From Rhizodiscina lignyota (Eukaryota; Ascomycota; Dothideomycetes; Aulographales; Rhizodiscinaceae), in assembly GCA_010015805.1 (NCBI GenBank), contig ML978123.1, forward strand, positions 1,860,001 to 1,924,000: 64,000 nucleotides of DNA, given 5' to 3'. The notes beneath the pieces were generated by a model that saw only the letters and a program-made list of their open reading frames with translations, ran no database searches and was not told the origin of the DNA. Both the position numbers and the translations under genes were made by a program. This document shows, piece after piece, positions 32,566 to 44,032 of the stretch (position 1 is the first letter of the stretch; each line of letters begins with the position of its first letter).

Positions 32566-33872
32566 TGGTTTTGTAGTTCGACTGTGCTGAGGATAGCTAA
32601 GGTCCACGAAGTGGGGTTGAGGTGAGAAAGTTAGAGAGCTCCGTGTGCTGAAAGGGAAATATTTATAGTATCCCAAATGTGTTATGATGCCAAGGAAGCT
32701 TGACGCTGTTAGTGTTTGTGTTACGTGCGATATTCAACAAGAGGTGAAGAGGAGAAGGTGAGTGTGGAAGAAGCACGGTGAGAGCTGAAGAAACACGAGC
32801 GCCAAAGTTTACAGTAATATCGAAATTCCTTGACACTCCGCGTACCGACCTTCGACTGTGTTTGATTAGCTAAGTGGCGTCATGAGATCTCAAGCAAGTT
32901 GCATAACAACACTGTGTAAAACTATGAACTTCAGAGCTGCACGGCGAGTTCCGCTGGGCCGATTGAGGAAGCCAGTAACACGTTCAATACCAGATAGGAG
33001 AAGCAGGGTCTTCATCTGCAGGCAGAAACACCACGGGCATCAACTTCTCTTGCACAAACCCCCCTGTCCCTGGAAAAGCGTTGAGTCTATCAATACTCTC
33101 CGTGATCCGCGAATGGGAGCTCAGGTCTTCGCCCTCCGTAGCCGCAATCAATTGGACGAGACACCCTCAAGAGGCGGAGGTGAACAGGAGTATCAAGACA
33201 CGACAGCAAAGAACATGCCTCCTTCGGTAGGGACAGCGAAAGAGATCTCAAGTATAACTCTGCGCGAGGCCGTAGATGAAAGTAGACATTGGTACATGAG
33301 CAGTCATTGGTACTGATTTGAACATTCACATACTGGACTGGAAACTTAAAGAGCAGCTAGACTTTAAATTGCATCTCAGCCAGACGTATGACGACGAACG
33401 AGGAAGGGCTTTTGGCGGCAATAGTGCCTTTCAACCACCAGTGTGCCTTGCACTTTTTGTCGGCGGCGATGAAAGCATGTTGATTGCTTCAGGAGTCCGA
33501 TCAAGCCTGCCACTCCTGTTGATTCTCATCGTAAATGGCTCCGAGCTGGACCTATTTCTGGCTGTCGCACTATCAATTTCTCATGTTTCATAAGCAAAGT
33601 TTGAGTATCTGCTGCTGCTCTGTGCGTTGTGGATGTTGACGAGTCACGAGTGTCGGAGATGATGAGGTGATTGAGGAAAGTGTTGCTGCCTAGCGACTCG
33701 CCGCTGATTCGCCCAGCCTCCTCCGAGCGGTCGAGCCCCGCAGCAGCCCAAGCTCTTTTTTCCTCCCTATATAACCAGCCCTTCCTCCCTTTCGAATCGC
33801 CCTTTCCTTTTCTCTCATACTTGTACGTCAAGTTGCCTCGCCCCCCCGAAAATTTCGAACTTTTTGCTGACA
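32566..33872. other. Divergent intergenic region with a TATA-type promoter
   Basis: Contains the promoter of the 2EXR-like gene near 32660 and, at 33766-33772, a TATATAA box followed by a strongly CT-rich stretch that ends at the ATG at 33873. Intervening open frames (for example 32882-33316) lack family features. Confidence 0.45.
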
Positions 33873-34022
33873 ATGCTCACAGACCTTGTTGGGAACACCG
33901 TGATCAAGACGACGGTCGTTCTGTCAGTGCCGCCTGCATTGCACAACGCGGAGTGGCACTGGTATGAATCTCCTTCGGGGGCTTCACCGGCGCAATTTTT
34001 GCTGGCTTCCATCGCAAGATGA
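33873..34022 (+). CDS. Candidate 49-residue peptide gene
   Basis: A short frame beginning MLTDLVGNTVIKTTVVLSVP and ending at the TGA at 34020-34022. It is supported by its context: a TATATAA box about 105 nt upstream, a pyrimidine-rich leader and a good start context (GACAATGC). A GTATGA donor inside the frame (33961) and an AAG at 34018 could instead mark a small intron, in which case the product would differ. No family is recognised. Confidence 0.3.
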   Translation: MLTDLVGNTVIKTTVVLSVPPALHNAEWHWYESPSGASPAQFLLASIAR

Positions 34023-34649
34023 CCTCTTTTCATTGATGCTCCTGCCTGGCGTGGGAGGTTGAGGAAGGGATAGGGTTATCAAGCATCGTAGTCTAGCAGT
34101 ATTACATCGATGACAATTCTGGATTAAAGTTCCGCGCCTTATTGTGCAGACATACTGTGATGTTAAGTTCACTTTGATCACCGCGGCTAAGTGGCCACAG
34201 TGGTAACGGTGTGCTACCGACGGTACAGGAATTGAAATATGTACTCTGTCACAAAGTCTACCTACATAGAGTGCGAATTCATTCCCTCATTGGGGTACGA
34301 GCTCATGCGACGCAAATTTGTCTGGTGGTCGAGTATTTGGCATTACGAGGCCACTTTGACCCGAGGGCGATACAGCCCGTGCGTTTCGCTGGACGAAGGA
34401 TGGGTTCTTCACAGCGTTATATTCAGCGTTTAACATGCAGATGCAGACACCACTGCTCCGTCCAGAATTTCATTCCATTTCACCTATCTATTCTATGTGC
34501 ACACCGATACCCAAACGCCAGTTGCCTCGTTTGCGCCGCGGCTCGTAGCAAACTTTTACTTCGGTGCCAAACCTCCCACCAAAAAACGCACAAAGGGTAA
34601 TAGTTACTAGAGTACAAAGAAGCTTCATGAAAGATTACCTCGCTCAATC
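34023..34649. other. Intergenic, convergent ends
   Basis: 3' flanks of the candidate peptide gene (+) and of the TM9/EMP70 gene (-). Nothing else supported. Confidence 0.45.
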
Positions 34650-36691
34650 TCAATCCACCTTGATGGAGCCATATATCTTCAGGATGAACACCCACGCTGC
34701 AAAAAAGCCAATTGTGCCTGTAAAGCGTCAGCATTGAGGGTGACTTTCCACAGCATAGGATAAGACTCACCAGTGAGCACAAAGAACAAGAAGCTGATCA
34801 GCATGCTGTATCCTAAATACAGCACACCGCTCGTCCAGCTGGTGAAGCTCAAATCCTTAACCCAATAAATCATCGCGTAGATGAAGACATAGACTGCGCT
34901 TGCCCCCGCCGTGCCGAACGCGCGCCACTGCCAGTGATAGTTCTCCGCACAAAGCAAGAAGTAAATCATGAGAACGGTGATGGCGGCAGACGTGATGATC
35001 ATGAGTCCGAAACAGATAAAGAGGAAGCCGAACATGTAGTACACCTTGCTGAACCAGATACTCTTCATGATGAAGTACAGTTCGACGAAGATGGCACCAA
35101 AGGGCAGGACGCCGGCAAGAAGCATGCTTGGGATGGGGCGCATATATCCACCGCTTGGTGGAATCTGCCTTGGGATTTGGTTCGTCCTTGTGGGCGGGTC
35201 CGCGACGCGTGCCTTGAACCCGAGCCATGAACCAACGACGGACAGCGGTACGCTGATGACGAACCACATGATGACTAGCAGAAGCATGGTTGTGAATGGC
35301 ACAGCGCCAGACGCTCTGCGGGCCCAGACGAAGAGGTTGAGAAGGAAGAACACTGCAAAGACAATGCCGGGCAAGGCAACAGGCGTGTAGGCAAAGTTTT
35401 GTTTCCAAGCATCGCCGCCGAAGAACTTGTACACGCGCGCCGAGACGTAGCCGCCGACGAAGCCAAAGAGTGTGTAGAGGATGATCATTACGGTTCCGAG
35501 GAATCCGCGACTTGATGGACTGAGGAATCCCAGAAGTGCAAAGGCTTTGAGAGGTTAGTGAATTGGGCAGGGGGGAGAGTAGACGCTCTGCATACCAATT
35601 GTGAAACCTGCCATCATGAAAAGCTGCGCTCCGTTACCCACGAGCACACTTAGGAGGAGTGCATGCTTCGGAGGTCTGAAGACGTCTCCATGCACAAGTT
35701 TCCAGCCAGAGTCTTCTTGAACGCCGTCCTCGGCAACGCCAGTGCCTGACAAATCCTCCATTGCAATGTCTAACCGATTGTACCTCGCAAAATCTTTTCG
35801 TAGAGTACGGATGAGGATAGTGGAGACCATGCCAACTAGGAAGACAACGATGACCGCAGAGTTGATGAGGGAGAACCAATGGATACGCGGGTCGTAGACG
35901 TGCAGATACTTGTCCCATCTCGTAGCAAAGGAGGTTGGCGATGAGCGCCAATACACGCCGTACGTGAATGTGACTTCAGTGGGCGCATTGTTTTCCAAAT
36001 ACTGAGGAGTAGCCTCCTCACCACACTCAGCCTTATCCTCACTAATGTACTTGTTGGTTCCTCGTGACGAGGGCTTAACCTCGATTCCAACCACTCGGAA
36101 GGCATCTTTGCTCGCCTGATGGAACTCAACGAGAATGTCGTAGTGATTGTTCAGAATTGGTCTGCCGTCGACGCCCGACCCTAATGGGAACCCAATAGAT
36201 TCGTACAATGTGTCCGTCTGCAAGTCCTTCATGATCTGGCCCGCGGGTAGCCCATCAATCAGCCAGTTGATATCGTAGCCCTGTCGTATCCTCTGGTTTA
36301 CGAATACCGCGTGGTCGGGTTCATATTTCTGACGCTTACACACCGGCTTGCATGTCTCGTTAACACCCATCTTGAGCACGAACGGTGACGTCTGTATGCG
36401 GTCGCCAAAGAGGATGCTGCCTAGCGATTCTGATATCCATTTTGGTCCGTCTTTCGGCGCGCAGAAATGGAAGGCTGGGTGGTAGTAGTCGTAGGCATAG
36501 ACGGAGTGCACCTGCGCTGTGCCTTCTATGTCGGCGGGTGTCAGGGCGTTGACCTGTAATGGCACTTTGTCGCCGAACTTGTAGTTGGTTGGAGCGGCGC
36601 CAGGAAGGTAGAACGCGGACGCTGGAGTAGGTGTGAGGGAGAGGAGGGTAGAGAGCACGGAAAGCGCTGGCTGCGTATCTCGTAGTCTCAT
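34650..36691 (-). CDS. TMN1: Nonaspanin, TM9/EMP70 family
   Basis: Exons 36691-35596, 35544-34771 and 34717-34650 encode 645 residues. Introns are 51 and 53 nt. The ATG at 36691 gives a clean signal peptide (ALSVLSTLLSLTPTPASA, then FYLPG). The upstream extension starts at a non-ATG codon. The lumenal domain of about 270 residues has family features (PLQVNALTP, YDYYHPAFHFC, GDRIQTSPF, CKPVC, INWLIDGLPAG). Nine membrane segments follow, beginning at HWFSLINSAVIVVFLVGMV. The end is YGSIKVD: the KxD/E-COOH signal recognised by COPI for Golgi retention in this family. The third exon was found by matching this tail. TM9 proteins act in the Golgi/endosome in sorting of membrane proteins and in copper and adhesion phenotypes in yeast. 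The symbol follows the yeast EMP70/TMN1 group and is approximate. Confidence 0.92.
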
Positions 36692-37243
36692 CTTGCGCGC
36701 CGATTGTGAGCCGTTTGCAAAGCTGACTGCGGAGACGACGTGGAAATCAATCAGGCGCCCCAAATGGGCGGAAAAGCGTCAGCGGCCAGAGCGGTGGAAG
36801 TAAGGAGTGGTTGTTATGATTGACGGCAAGGCAGTTGCTTATAGAATCGGAAGAGAGGGCATATAAGAAAACGTAGTGGTTTCGTGAAGAAAGTTTGTGG
36901 GAAACTTATATGGCATGCGAGAATGAAGCTCGAGTCGTAAAAGTTACAGCTGTACGAATTACATGCCAAGCATTTCGGCGTCAGGGGTCATGCATATCAC
37001 TATTTCTGCAGCCCAGCCTTGGTTCGCCTGGAGAGCTGACATCTTGAGCATCAGGATGTCTTTATTTCTTCTTGTCTCTCATATTTGCATCAAGCTGCGC
37101 CACTCCAAGTGCACGCCATGACAGCGTGTATCGGAAGAACTAGAACTACAGTGCCCTCCCTGCGCCGAAAAAGAATACCTTCAATGCCGTGATATCATGG
37201 GGAAAAAGAGTTGATCGCTTTAGTTTTGGAGACCATGAAAGCA
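36692..37243. other. Intergenic; EMP70 promoter
   Basis: Between the nonaspanin start and the NCS-1 stop (both minus). It must hold the nonaspanin promoter and the NCS-1 3' end. No distinctive element seen. Confidence 0.5.
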
Positions 37244-38296
37244 TCATACAAGTCCATCGTATAAAGACAGAGCAGAGACGATGGTCTCGTCTCGTTTCGA
37301 GCCCTCCTTGAACTCTGCCATATCGAGGCTGCCATTCTCGTCCTTATCCATCATGCGGAAGATTTTCTTAACGCGCTTTTCGGGCGTGTCCTCGTCTTCT
37401 GGAAGCTTGACCATCGAACCAACCTTTGGGCTAGAGTCAGCACCGCCATCACCCTCGACGGCGTTGAGGTAACCCACCATCTTGTATATCGCTTCGACGA
37501 TGGCCAGCATCTCATCATAGCTAATCTTGCCATCTCCATCAATGTCGTAGAGCTGGAACGCCCAGTCCAGCTTATCCTCCATCTTCCCTCGGCTCGTCAC
37601 GCTGAGCGCACATATGAACTCCTTGAAATCGATTGTGCCCGATTTATCCGCATCGAAGACGTTGAAGACGTAGTCTGCGAAGGACGATGGGTCGCCGAAG
37701 GGGAAGAACTGCTTGTAGATCTTTTGGAACTCCTCTTTGGTGAGCATGCCCGATGGGCAGTCCTTCAGGAAGCCTGGCGCATGCAGCGTCAGCTTGCCAA
37801 ATCTAGAGCTCCTTTATGCCGAGAGATTTCCCTACCCTTGTACCATTGCTGGAGTTCCTTCTTGTCAAAATGTGTTGCCTTCTGGAGCTCGGCCAGCTCC
37901 TGCTGTGAGAGCTTGCTTTGCCTGTTCGAACCGCGGTATTAGCCTCATGCTCAGCGTTACCTCAAAGGTGCGATTGCAAGGTGTCTAAGTGAGACTGAGA
38001 CATTGCGCTCTTGGTGCGGACAACTGAGAAGAGGCATCGATAACATGGTGTCCGGGGCAATAGCGCACTGGCTCTCAGCGATCCACCTGCGCCATCGCTC
38101 AGCGGAACTGGAGGCTTGTGCTGCGGCAGCCGGCCATTCGCATCGGATCAGTGATCGTAGGCTCTTCCTCCGTGCCCCAGCTGTGCCCCATAATCTGGGC
38201 GCATGCGCAACCTCCACGGAGCACGGTGTTTGTGGCGAGAGCAGTGTCGGAGTCAAGGAAGCGCAAGGAAATAAGGCAGACTCACTTATTTCCCAT
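37244..38296 (-). CDS. NCS1: Neuronal calcium sensor 1 / frequenin homologue
   Basis: Exons 38296-38286, 37921-37836 and 37773-37244 encode 208 residues. The first coding exon is only 11 nt (ATG GGA AAT AA) before a 364-nt intron with a GTGAGT donor. The splice gives [20 protein letters not shown], the N-myristoylation signal and opening helix of NCS-1. EF-hand 1 is degenerate (CPSG in place of a loop, the family norm). Loops 2-4 ([36 protein letters not shown]) have the Ca2+ ligands. NCS-1 binds and activates phosphatidylinositol 4-kinase (Pik1) and controls growth, stress and calcium tolerance in fungi. The usual length is 190. The extra 18 or so residues are a Gly/Asp/Ser-rich insert between EF3 and EF4 (after MVGYL). 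Confidence 0.95.
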
Positions 38297-38966
38297 CGTT
38301 GCATAGATCCAGCACGCGACAAGTTACTCGGTAGACTCGGAGTAAAGGCAAGGGGAAAGTGGCGGTTATCGCGACTCCTGCGGGGTGGTTTATTGTATGA
38401 TTGCGATTGTACGGAGGTATAAAGGCGATCGCGGGTGGTCTGGGTCGGTAAGAAGTGTTCGATGTTGGTCAACAGCAAGTCAGATATCTGATTCGCTGGA
38501 GGGGCAATCACAGAAGAGGCGCAGCGCCCCAGCCCCAGCCAGCCGGAGACACTGACACTCTATGACGAAGCGAGCGCACCACCTTCGCCCGAAGCAACGT
38601 GGGACGGTGGGACACGGCAGTCAGTAATAATAAATGTACCGGCAATTCGCAGCGTGAAGCGCGTCGGAACTGGGAGGTAGTGGATAGCTATGAAGCTTTC
38701 AGGAGAGCATGCAAACGAGGCAGTCAAACATGCACATATCTGTGTGGCACTCGCTCGTTCATGTATGGGCGGCCGCTTGCCGCGTCTGACAATCGCGTAC
38801 ATGGTACCTGTCAGACTGCAATTCCACCTTCTCCGTCAGAGAGCATTTCAAAGCAATCAGAAAGCATAAAATACAGTGCGGCCGATAACTGAGCGTCCTT
38901 CTCCGAACATGTTCTCTCTGCGCGCCAAATGAAAATACTTAGAATGCTGGGAGTGCATCTACGGTC
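38297..38966. other. Intergenic; NCS-1 promoter
   Basis: Between the NCS-1 start and the stop of the NAPE-PLD-like gene (both minus). Short frames here are not supported. Nothing else seen. Confidence 0.5.
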
Positions 38967-40265
38967 TCAAGACTTTCCCAATTCGGTAGTTTGCGCTTCG
39001 TTTTCTTCTCCTCCAACCAGAAGAGTCTCTCCAATATCGCACAGTCCAATCTCCTGTCCCCACTTCAGGCCAGCTTTCTCGCAGCACTCTTTCCACTGTT
39101 TTGGCGGCTCGCGTACGTCTTCGTAGTGAGCGGAAAGATTGCCTCTTATGGTGCCGTAATGCATTCCGATACTCCTCCTGCTCCGGACATCCTTATGGAT
39201 GCAAATGGAATCGTCCGGAGAGCAGTGGACGCGTGACATGAACTCCCGGGGCAAGAAGCAGCCGATGGGAAGGAGTGCGAGGTCGAATGGCCCGTACTTG
39301 TCTCCAATCTCTTTGAAGGCGGGACATGCTGGACGACTATTGATGGCTTCTTCACCTCCAGCGACGTCCGCTTCCGTAACAGCTCGGTATGCGGTGTCTC
39401 CTGCGAAGTAAATGTTTCTTCCGCCAACATCTCCACGCTCTTTCAGCACCCATGAGCACCACAGAGAGGAACCCATGCTCGTAGCATTCCTCCCGCTGAA
39501 ATGCTGACTCGGCGTGCACATTAAGGTCATACTTCCGACGCCATTGACCTCCAGAGAGGACTCATCCCACCAATCCAGCTCAGTGACGTCTCCTTCTGCG
39601 ATACCTACGCCGACAAACCACGCCTTCATCCCCAACCCTCCAAAGAAATGCACATTTCCCCGCCCTCGTGTCTTGTACACTTTCAGAATAGTCTCGTAAT
39701 CCAAATGATCGTAATGGTCATGACTTATCACCACGGCATCCACCTCAGGCACTTCTTCGAGGGTACACGGTAGAGGCACAAATCTCTTCGGGCCGCCGAT
39801 GCCTAGTGGTAACGGGCTCATCCGCCCAAAGACAGGATCCAGCAGTAACCTCACGCCTCTAGCGGATGCAGAGGAAGCACTGGTGGAAGTCTCAACGAGG
39901 AAGCTTGCGTGGCCAAACCACGTAGCCTTGAGACCATCTTTGCCTGCGCCCCAATCTGGTTTGCGTACCGTGACGAGTTCCGACGGGTCTGTTGGCACCG
40001 GGACAAAGTTGCGATTCGAGCTGAAGCGTGTTCTCAGCATCTGGCTAAATGAGCTCTTCGTACCGGCGGAAGGCCACGGATTGCGGAATGTAGTCGGCGG
40101 ACTGCCAACATGATGTGCAGGAGGTTCTGATGATTTGACTGCGGACCCGCGGACAGTGACTGCTATCGGACTCTGAGAGGACTTGGATAAAGGCGCCATT
40201 GTAGAGAAGTGTTGCAGAAACCGGAAACCATTTTCTGAAGAAGTGGAAGATGGTCGTGCTTTCAT
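38967..40265 (-). CDS. NAPE-PLD-like metallo-hydrolase (FMP30 group)
   Basis: A single exon of 432 residues from the ATG at 40265 (a second ATG is at 40199). A TATA-like GATATAAG lies about 75 nt upstream of the first, and the first 25 residues (MKARPSSTSSENGFRFLQHFSTM) are basic and could be a mitochondrial presequence, as in yeast Fmp30. The body is a metallo-beta-lactamase fold. WFGHASFLVE begins it, the zinc motif is ISHDHYDHLD, later ligands lie in TPSQHFSGR, YFAGDTAYR and IGMHYGTIRG. Proteins of this family hydrolyse N-acyl-phosphatidylethanolamine to N-acylethanolamine; fungal members are linked to mitochondrial phospholipid and cardiolipin balance. The exact substrate here is inferred. 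Confidence 0.85.
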   Translation of the reverse strand: MKARPSSTSSENGFRFLQHFSTMAPLSKSSQSPIAVTVRGSAVKSSEPPAHHVGSPPTTFRNPWPSAGTKSSFSQMLRTRFSSNRNFVPVPTDPSELVTVRKPDWGAGKDGLKATWFGHASFLVETSTSASSASARGVRLLLDPVFGRMSPLPLGIGGPKRFVPLPCTLEEVPEVDAVVISHDHYDHLDYETILKVYKTRGRGNVHFFGGLGMKAWFVGVGIAEGDVTELDWWDESSLEVNGVGSMTLMCTPSQHFSGRNATSMGSSLWCSWVLKERGDVGGRNIYFAGDTAYRAVTEADVAGGEEAINSRPACPAFKEIGDKYGPFDLALLPIGCFLPREFMSRVHCSPDDSICIHKDVRSRRSIGMHYGTIRGNLSAHYEDVREPPKQWKECCEKAGLKWGQEIGLCDIGETLLVGGEENEAQTTELGKS

Positions 40266-40979
40266 GTATTCTCGAGCGCAGTTGTTACCCCCGTTTAGGT
40301 TGCGGTCTATGACGACGACCGGAGGATTGCAGCTCTTATATCTCCGATACGTCCGTTGTTTGGAGATACAGATGGAATTGAAAGTTCTTCAATCTTTTAA
40401 ACTTATATCATTGATATTCAATGACATGTTTACTTCTATCGACATAGCTGCGGGAGAAGGCGCATTGGGTCTAATTTGTGGGGCCACTGCTCATACCCAG
40501 TCTATTATGGAATGCCACATCTTAAGACAACCCTGGAGAGTACTTCCACAATTCGTAGCGGGAGTATCTCTGAAAGTCTAACTCATTGGACTGGTCTTTT
40601 GTTGATGCAGCAATGAACTGCGGAATGGCCCTCATATGTTGATGCATATTATCACTATGCTCTTTGAACGTGAGTTTCCGGTCAGAAACTCAACGCCTTC
40701 TAAGCAGGATTGAGAACGAAATTAAAAAGTGCACACTGGCGAATCAGGATGCACGCATATTTATTAAGTGTTAATATGCATCGCTGCAACCTCGCAGCCT
40801 TTAACGCATGAGCAAGAGATGACGCCTAGAAGGAGCATGAAGAAATGAGCCATCGTTACCCGTCGGTCTCATCCTACCATTCACCTAAAGGCGATAGTAC
40901 AAATGCAACACGGCAAGTCATATAGGGCAGTCTGACCACCTCCGTTAGCAATGTCGCAGACACGCTGTCCTCAATCCTA
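40266..40979. other. Intergenic; promoter of the NAPE-PLD-like gene
   Basis: Contains the leader and the TATA-like element of the NAPE-PLD-like gene near 40340, then AT-rich sequence to the SUB1 stop. Nothing else supported. Confidence 0.5.
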
Positions 40980-41751
40980 TCAAGCGTCGATCTCTTCTTC
41001 ATCACTCGTCTCATCGAAGTTCGGCTTCTTGTTCTTCCTGCTAACAGGTTCGTCGTCGTCGTCTTCGTCGTCGTCTTCCTCTTCTTCCTCGTCCACTTTA
41101 CTCGCTGCACTGTCTTCCTTGTCACGCTCATATTTTGGTCGAGGAAGGGAGGAGCCCCTGGCGGACAGAATAGCTTCGAGATCAGGGAGAACAGAGATGA
41201 GTGCCGTGAATTGATCGATGGTAAGTGAAATACCCTGAAAGAACAGTTAGCATTCAACTCCATGCTGTGCAATGTAAGGGTAAGTAGATTGATAGTCGAG
41301 ACAGTTGCAAAATGCAATGGCATTGAAAGAAGCCGTAAATGGGGAAAGTCACCTTCTTTCCCGGCAGGGTCTTCCCGTCCTTCTCGTAATACTCCCGGAT
41401 GTTTACCAAGTCTTTGCCTCCATATTTTGACACCGTTATTCTTCGCATCTTGGAGAGCTAGAGTCCTTGTTAGTTTTGCTCGAGCCAAATCAAGCTTTAA
41501 AGGCGAAAGGCTGCATGAAGGATGTCTGGCGCTGCTCACGCCTATCAACGGATGATGCCATCTCCAGATATACTGACCTCAAAGTAGGGATTTCCTTCCT
41601 CATCCGTCTGCTTCGACAGGTTGACTTCCTGCTTTCCTTCGCGTCTTTTAGTCTCGTTTGCAGCAGCTTTTCTGGACTTCTTCGACTTCGGCGCGTCTTC
41701 AATGAAGCCCCCGTCCGACTCATACGCTTCAGAGTCGCGCTTTCGAGGCAT
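40980..41751 (-). CDS. SUB1: Transcriptional coactivator SUB1/PC4
   Basis: Exons 41751-41578, 41457-41353 and 41234-40980 encode 177 residues, with introns of 120 and 118 nt. The middle is the PC4 C-terminal single-stranded-DNA-binding domain: [49 protein letters not shown], split over all three exons. The N-terminal 45 residues are basic (KSKKSRKAAA), suiting DNA contact and nuclear import. The C-terminus is a long Asp/Glu tract followed by KNKKPNFDETSDEEE, unusual relative to short human PC4 but seen in yeast Sub1, which also has an acidic tail region. SUB1 helps activated transcription by RNA polymerase II and suppresses oxidative mutagenesis. Confidence 0.93.
41050..41096 (+). repeat. Trinucleotide repeat within SUB1
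   Basis: A run of CGT/TTC-type triplets (plus strand) encodes the Asp/Glu tract of SUB1. It is coding microsatellite sequence and could vary in length. Confidence 0.85.
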
Positions 41752-42568
41752 CTTTCTGGGCGAGTTGTGGGCAAGGCGATAAGGAGATTAGTTCTGTTGG
41801 AATGTACTCGCTGAAGAGTCTGCGGGAAGAAACTTTGGATGATTTAAGACGCGTTTTAATATGACGCGTGGTCACGAGCAGCTTGAAGGTGCTACTTTAT
41901 CCGACGTTGTACCGAACACTATATCGTACTGGACCCCTGTCGGGCCCCACACTTCTAACCTCGCTAATCATTTACGCCACATTTCTCACTACCCTATTTG
42001 CTTCTCTCAGAGATACACCTACTATACGACCGTATATACACAATTTCTTAATGTCGCCGGATACAACTAATGCCATAGGCCCAATTCACAGCGGAGAGCC
42101 AAATGTGGAGTGCTATATTCAGGCTGTTCAATTGAAGATTACGAACTTAAGATGCGGAAAAGAGCCGCAGCAACTAAAGCTCGACACGGAAATCGGCAAC
42201 GGCGCTCCACTGAACGGCTCAACGGCCCAAAGTGATCCATGAGAGGAATGCCTTTCAGAGGGAAGCAAATCCGATATCCCCGCGCAAACCGATGATGCCG
42301 CCTATTGGGACGTTTAGTACTTGAAAAGTTTGGCATTACGTCCTACTTCGTCCCATGCTGACTGTTAACACTCTTCTTCAAATGACTTTCCGTGTCCTCT
42401 CAAATCTATTCCCGCTCTATCGTCTGAGTCTTCCATTCTCATGACGTTCATTTGACGCCTAGATTGTGTACTGCTTCGAAGATTCCCTTGTTGAACGTTG
42501 CACATGCCGAACCAGTGCTTTGTTCATTTGCATTAGACACAGTCTTTTCTCTACCCGTGTATCTCAGC
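41752..42568. other. Divergent promoter region (SUB1 / MCT-type transporter)
   Basis: About 800 nt between two divergent starts. A 124-codon plus-strand frame at 41868-42242 has no family features and is not counted. TTTTAA/TATAC-rich patches lie near 41830-42060. Confidence 0.45.
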
Positions 42569-44032
42569 ATGAGCGAGAAGTTATATGTCGCACATCCAGA
42601 TGAGGTAGTCACGACGATACAGGCAGATGATATTGGCGAGGAAGTTCAGCTAGATCAATATGAAGTTGAGAAACCCCCAGATGGAGGTTATGGATGGGTG
42701 GTAGTCTTTAGCGTCTTTCTCATCAATAGTTTCGTTTGGGGAGTTGCTGCTGTGAGTTTTTCTAATATATCTTGTTGATGCTGCGCTGACGGGATGACAG
42801 TCTTATGGCGTCCTGCTATCCTTTTACCTATCCAACAATGTCTTCCCGGGAGCGACAGCCCTGGACTACGCTTTCATTGGTGGCATAAATTTTGGCGTAT
42901 CAATGCTAGCCGCATCGCCTGTGACGATAATCGTTCGACGTTTCGGAACGCACGCACCCATGGTAGCAGGCATAATCTGCCAGTCTGGAGGCTATATCAG
43001 CGCTTCGTTTGCAACACAGATCTGGCATCTTTACCTATCCCAAGGAATTCTTGTTGGAATGGGTATGGGATTGCTCTTTATTCCGTCCGTTCAATGCACG
43101 AGTCAATGGTTCGACAAGAAACGGAGCCTTGCGAACGGAATAAACAGTGCTGGATCCGGCATCGGCGGCCTCATCTTTTCCTTTGCAACGGGTGCTACTA
43201 TCCAGCACGTCTCATTTCGATGGGCTCTCCGAGTGATCGGTATAGTGAGCGGTGCAATGAATTTAATCGCCACACTGCTTATTCGAAACCGAAACCACGT
43301 GATTAAGCCGGCCATGCGTGGGTTCGATTGGCGTCTTTTGGGGAGGGTGCAAGTCCTCCTGCTCCTGTCCTGGGGGTTTCTGAGTATGCTGGGATATATG
43401 ACGGTCAGTACCCGCGTCAAGCATAATGTCGCTTCTGCTTACAAGTGATGAAGGTGCTCTACTCATTATCTGCTTTTGGCAAGTCTATCGGCCTAACCAC
43501 CTCGCAAAGCAGCGCAATTACAGCCATTCTAAATCTCGGCACAGCAGTCGGGAGACCATTTGTTGGCATTTTGAGCGATCGTTATGGGAGAATGGAAGTG
43601 GCGGCATGGTCGACGTTCATTTGCGGCGTGTCGATATTCGCGCTTTGGCTGCCTGCAACAGGCTTCGCATTAACCATCGTGTTCGCCATCATCAGCGGAG
43701 CGTTCATTGGCACCTTCTGGATGGTAATTTTGACTCTAATGTTGTGAAGTTGTCGCATGCTGACATGATCTCAGACCATCAGTCCCCTCTGCGTCGAAGT
43801 TGTAGGACTGAAAGAGCTCCCATCGATGCTCTCACTTTCCTGGGCGACCGTTGTACTTCCCACCACTTTTGGTGAGGTTGTAGCTCTGCAGATCCGTCGA
43901 ACAGCCTCGGACCGAGAGTACCTCTACGTTCAGATTTATTCTGGGGTTTCATACCTGCTTGCGAGTCTCGCTCTGGGATGGTTATTGTATTTGCGCCGAC
44001 GTCAGCAGAGTGCAAATGCTCCAGCTGCTTGA
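42569..44032 (+). CDS. Monocarboxylate-type MFS transporter
   Basis: Exons 42569-42751, 42801-43403, 43454-43723 and 43775-44032 encode 437 residues; introns are about 50 nt each. The second intron needs an AAG acceptor (43451-43453) to give GYMTVLYSLSAFGKSIGL; an alternative AAG eight bases earlier would meet a stop. The N-terminal cytosolic tail ends in PPDGGYGWVVVFSVFLINS, the signature of the MCT family, followed by about twelve membrane helices, including loop motifs WFDKKRSLANGI and SDRYGRMEVAAW between helices 2/3 and 8/9. Fungal members (Mch-like) carry riboflavin, nicotinate or unidentified monocarboxylates across the plasma membrane. The C-terminus is short. The substrate cannot be read from sequence. 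Confidence 0.9.

Noticed and set aside
32882-33316. 144-codon plus-strand frame
   Set aside because: No family features, a composition like surrounding intergenic DNA, and no promoter-like signal immediately upstream.
41868-42242. 124-codon frame between SUB1 and the transporter
   Set aside because: It falls in a divergent promoter interval and looks like AT-rich non-coding DNA with Leu/Thr bias.
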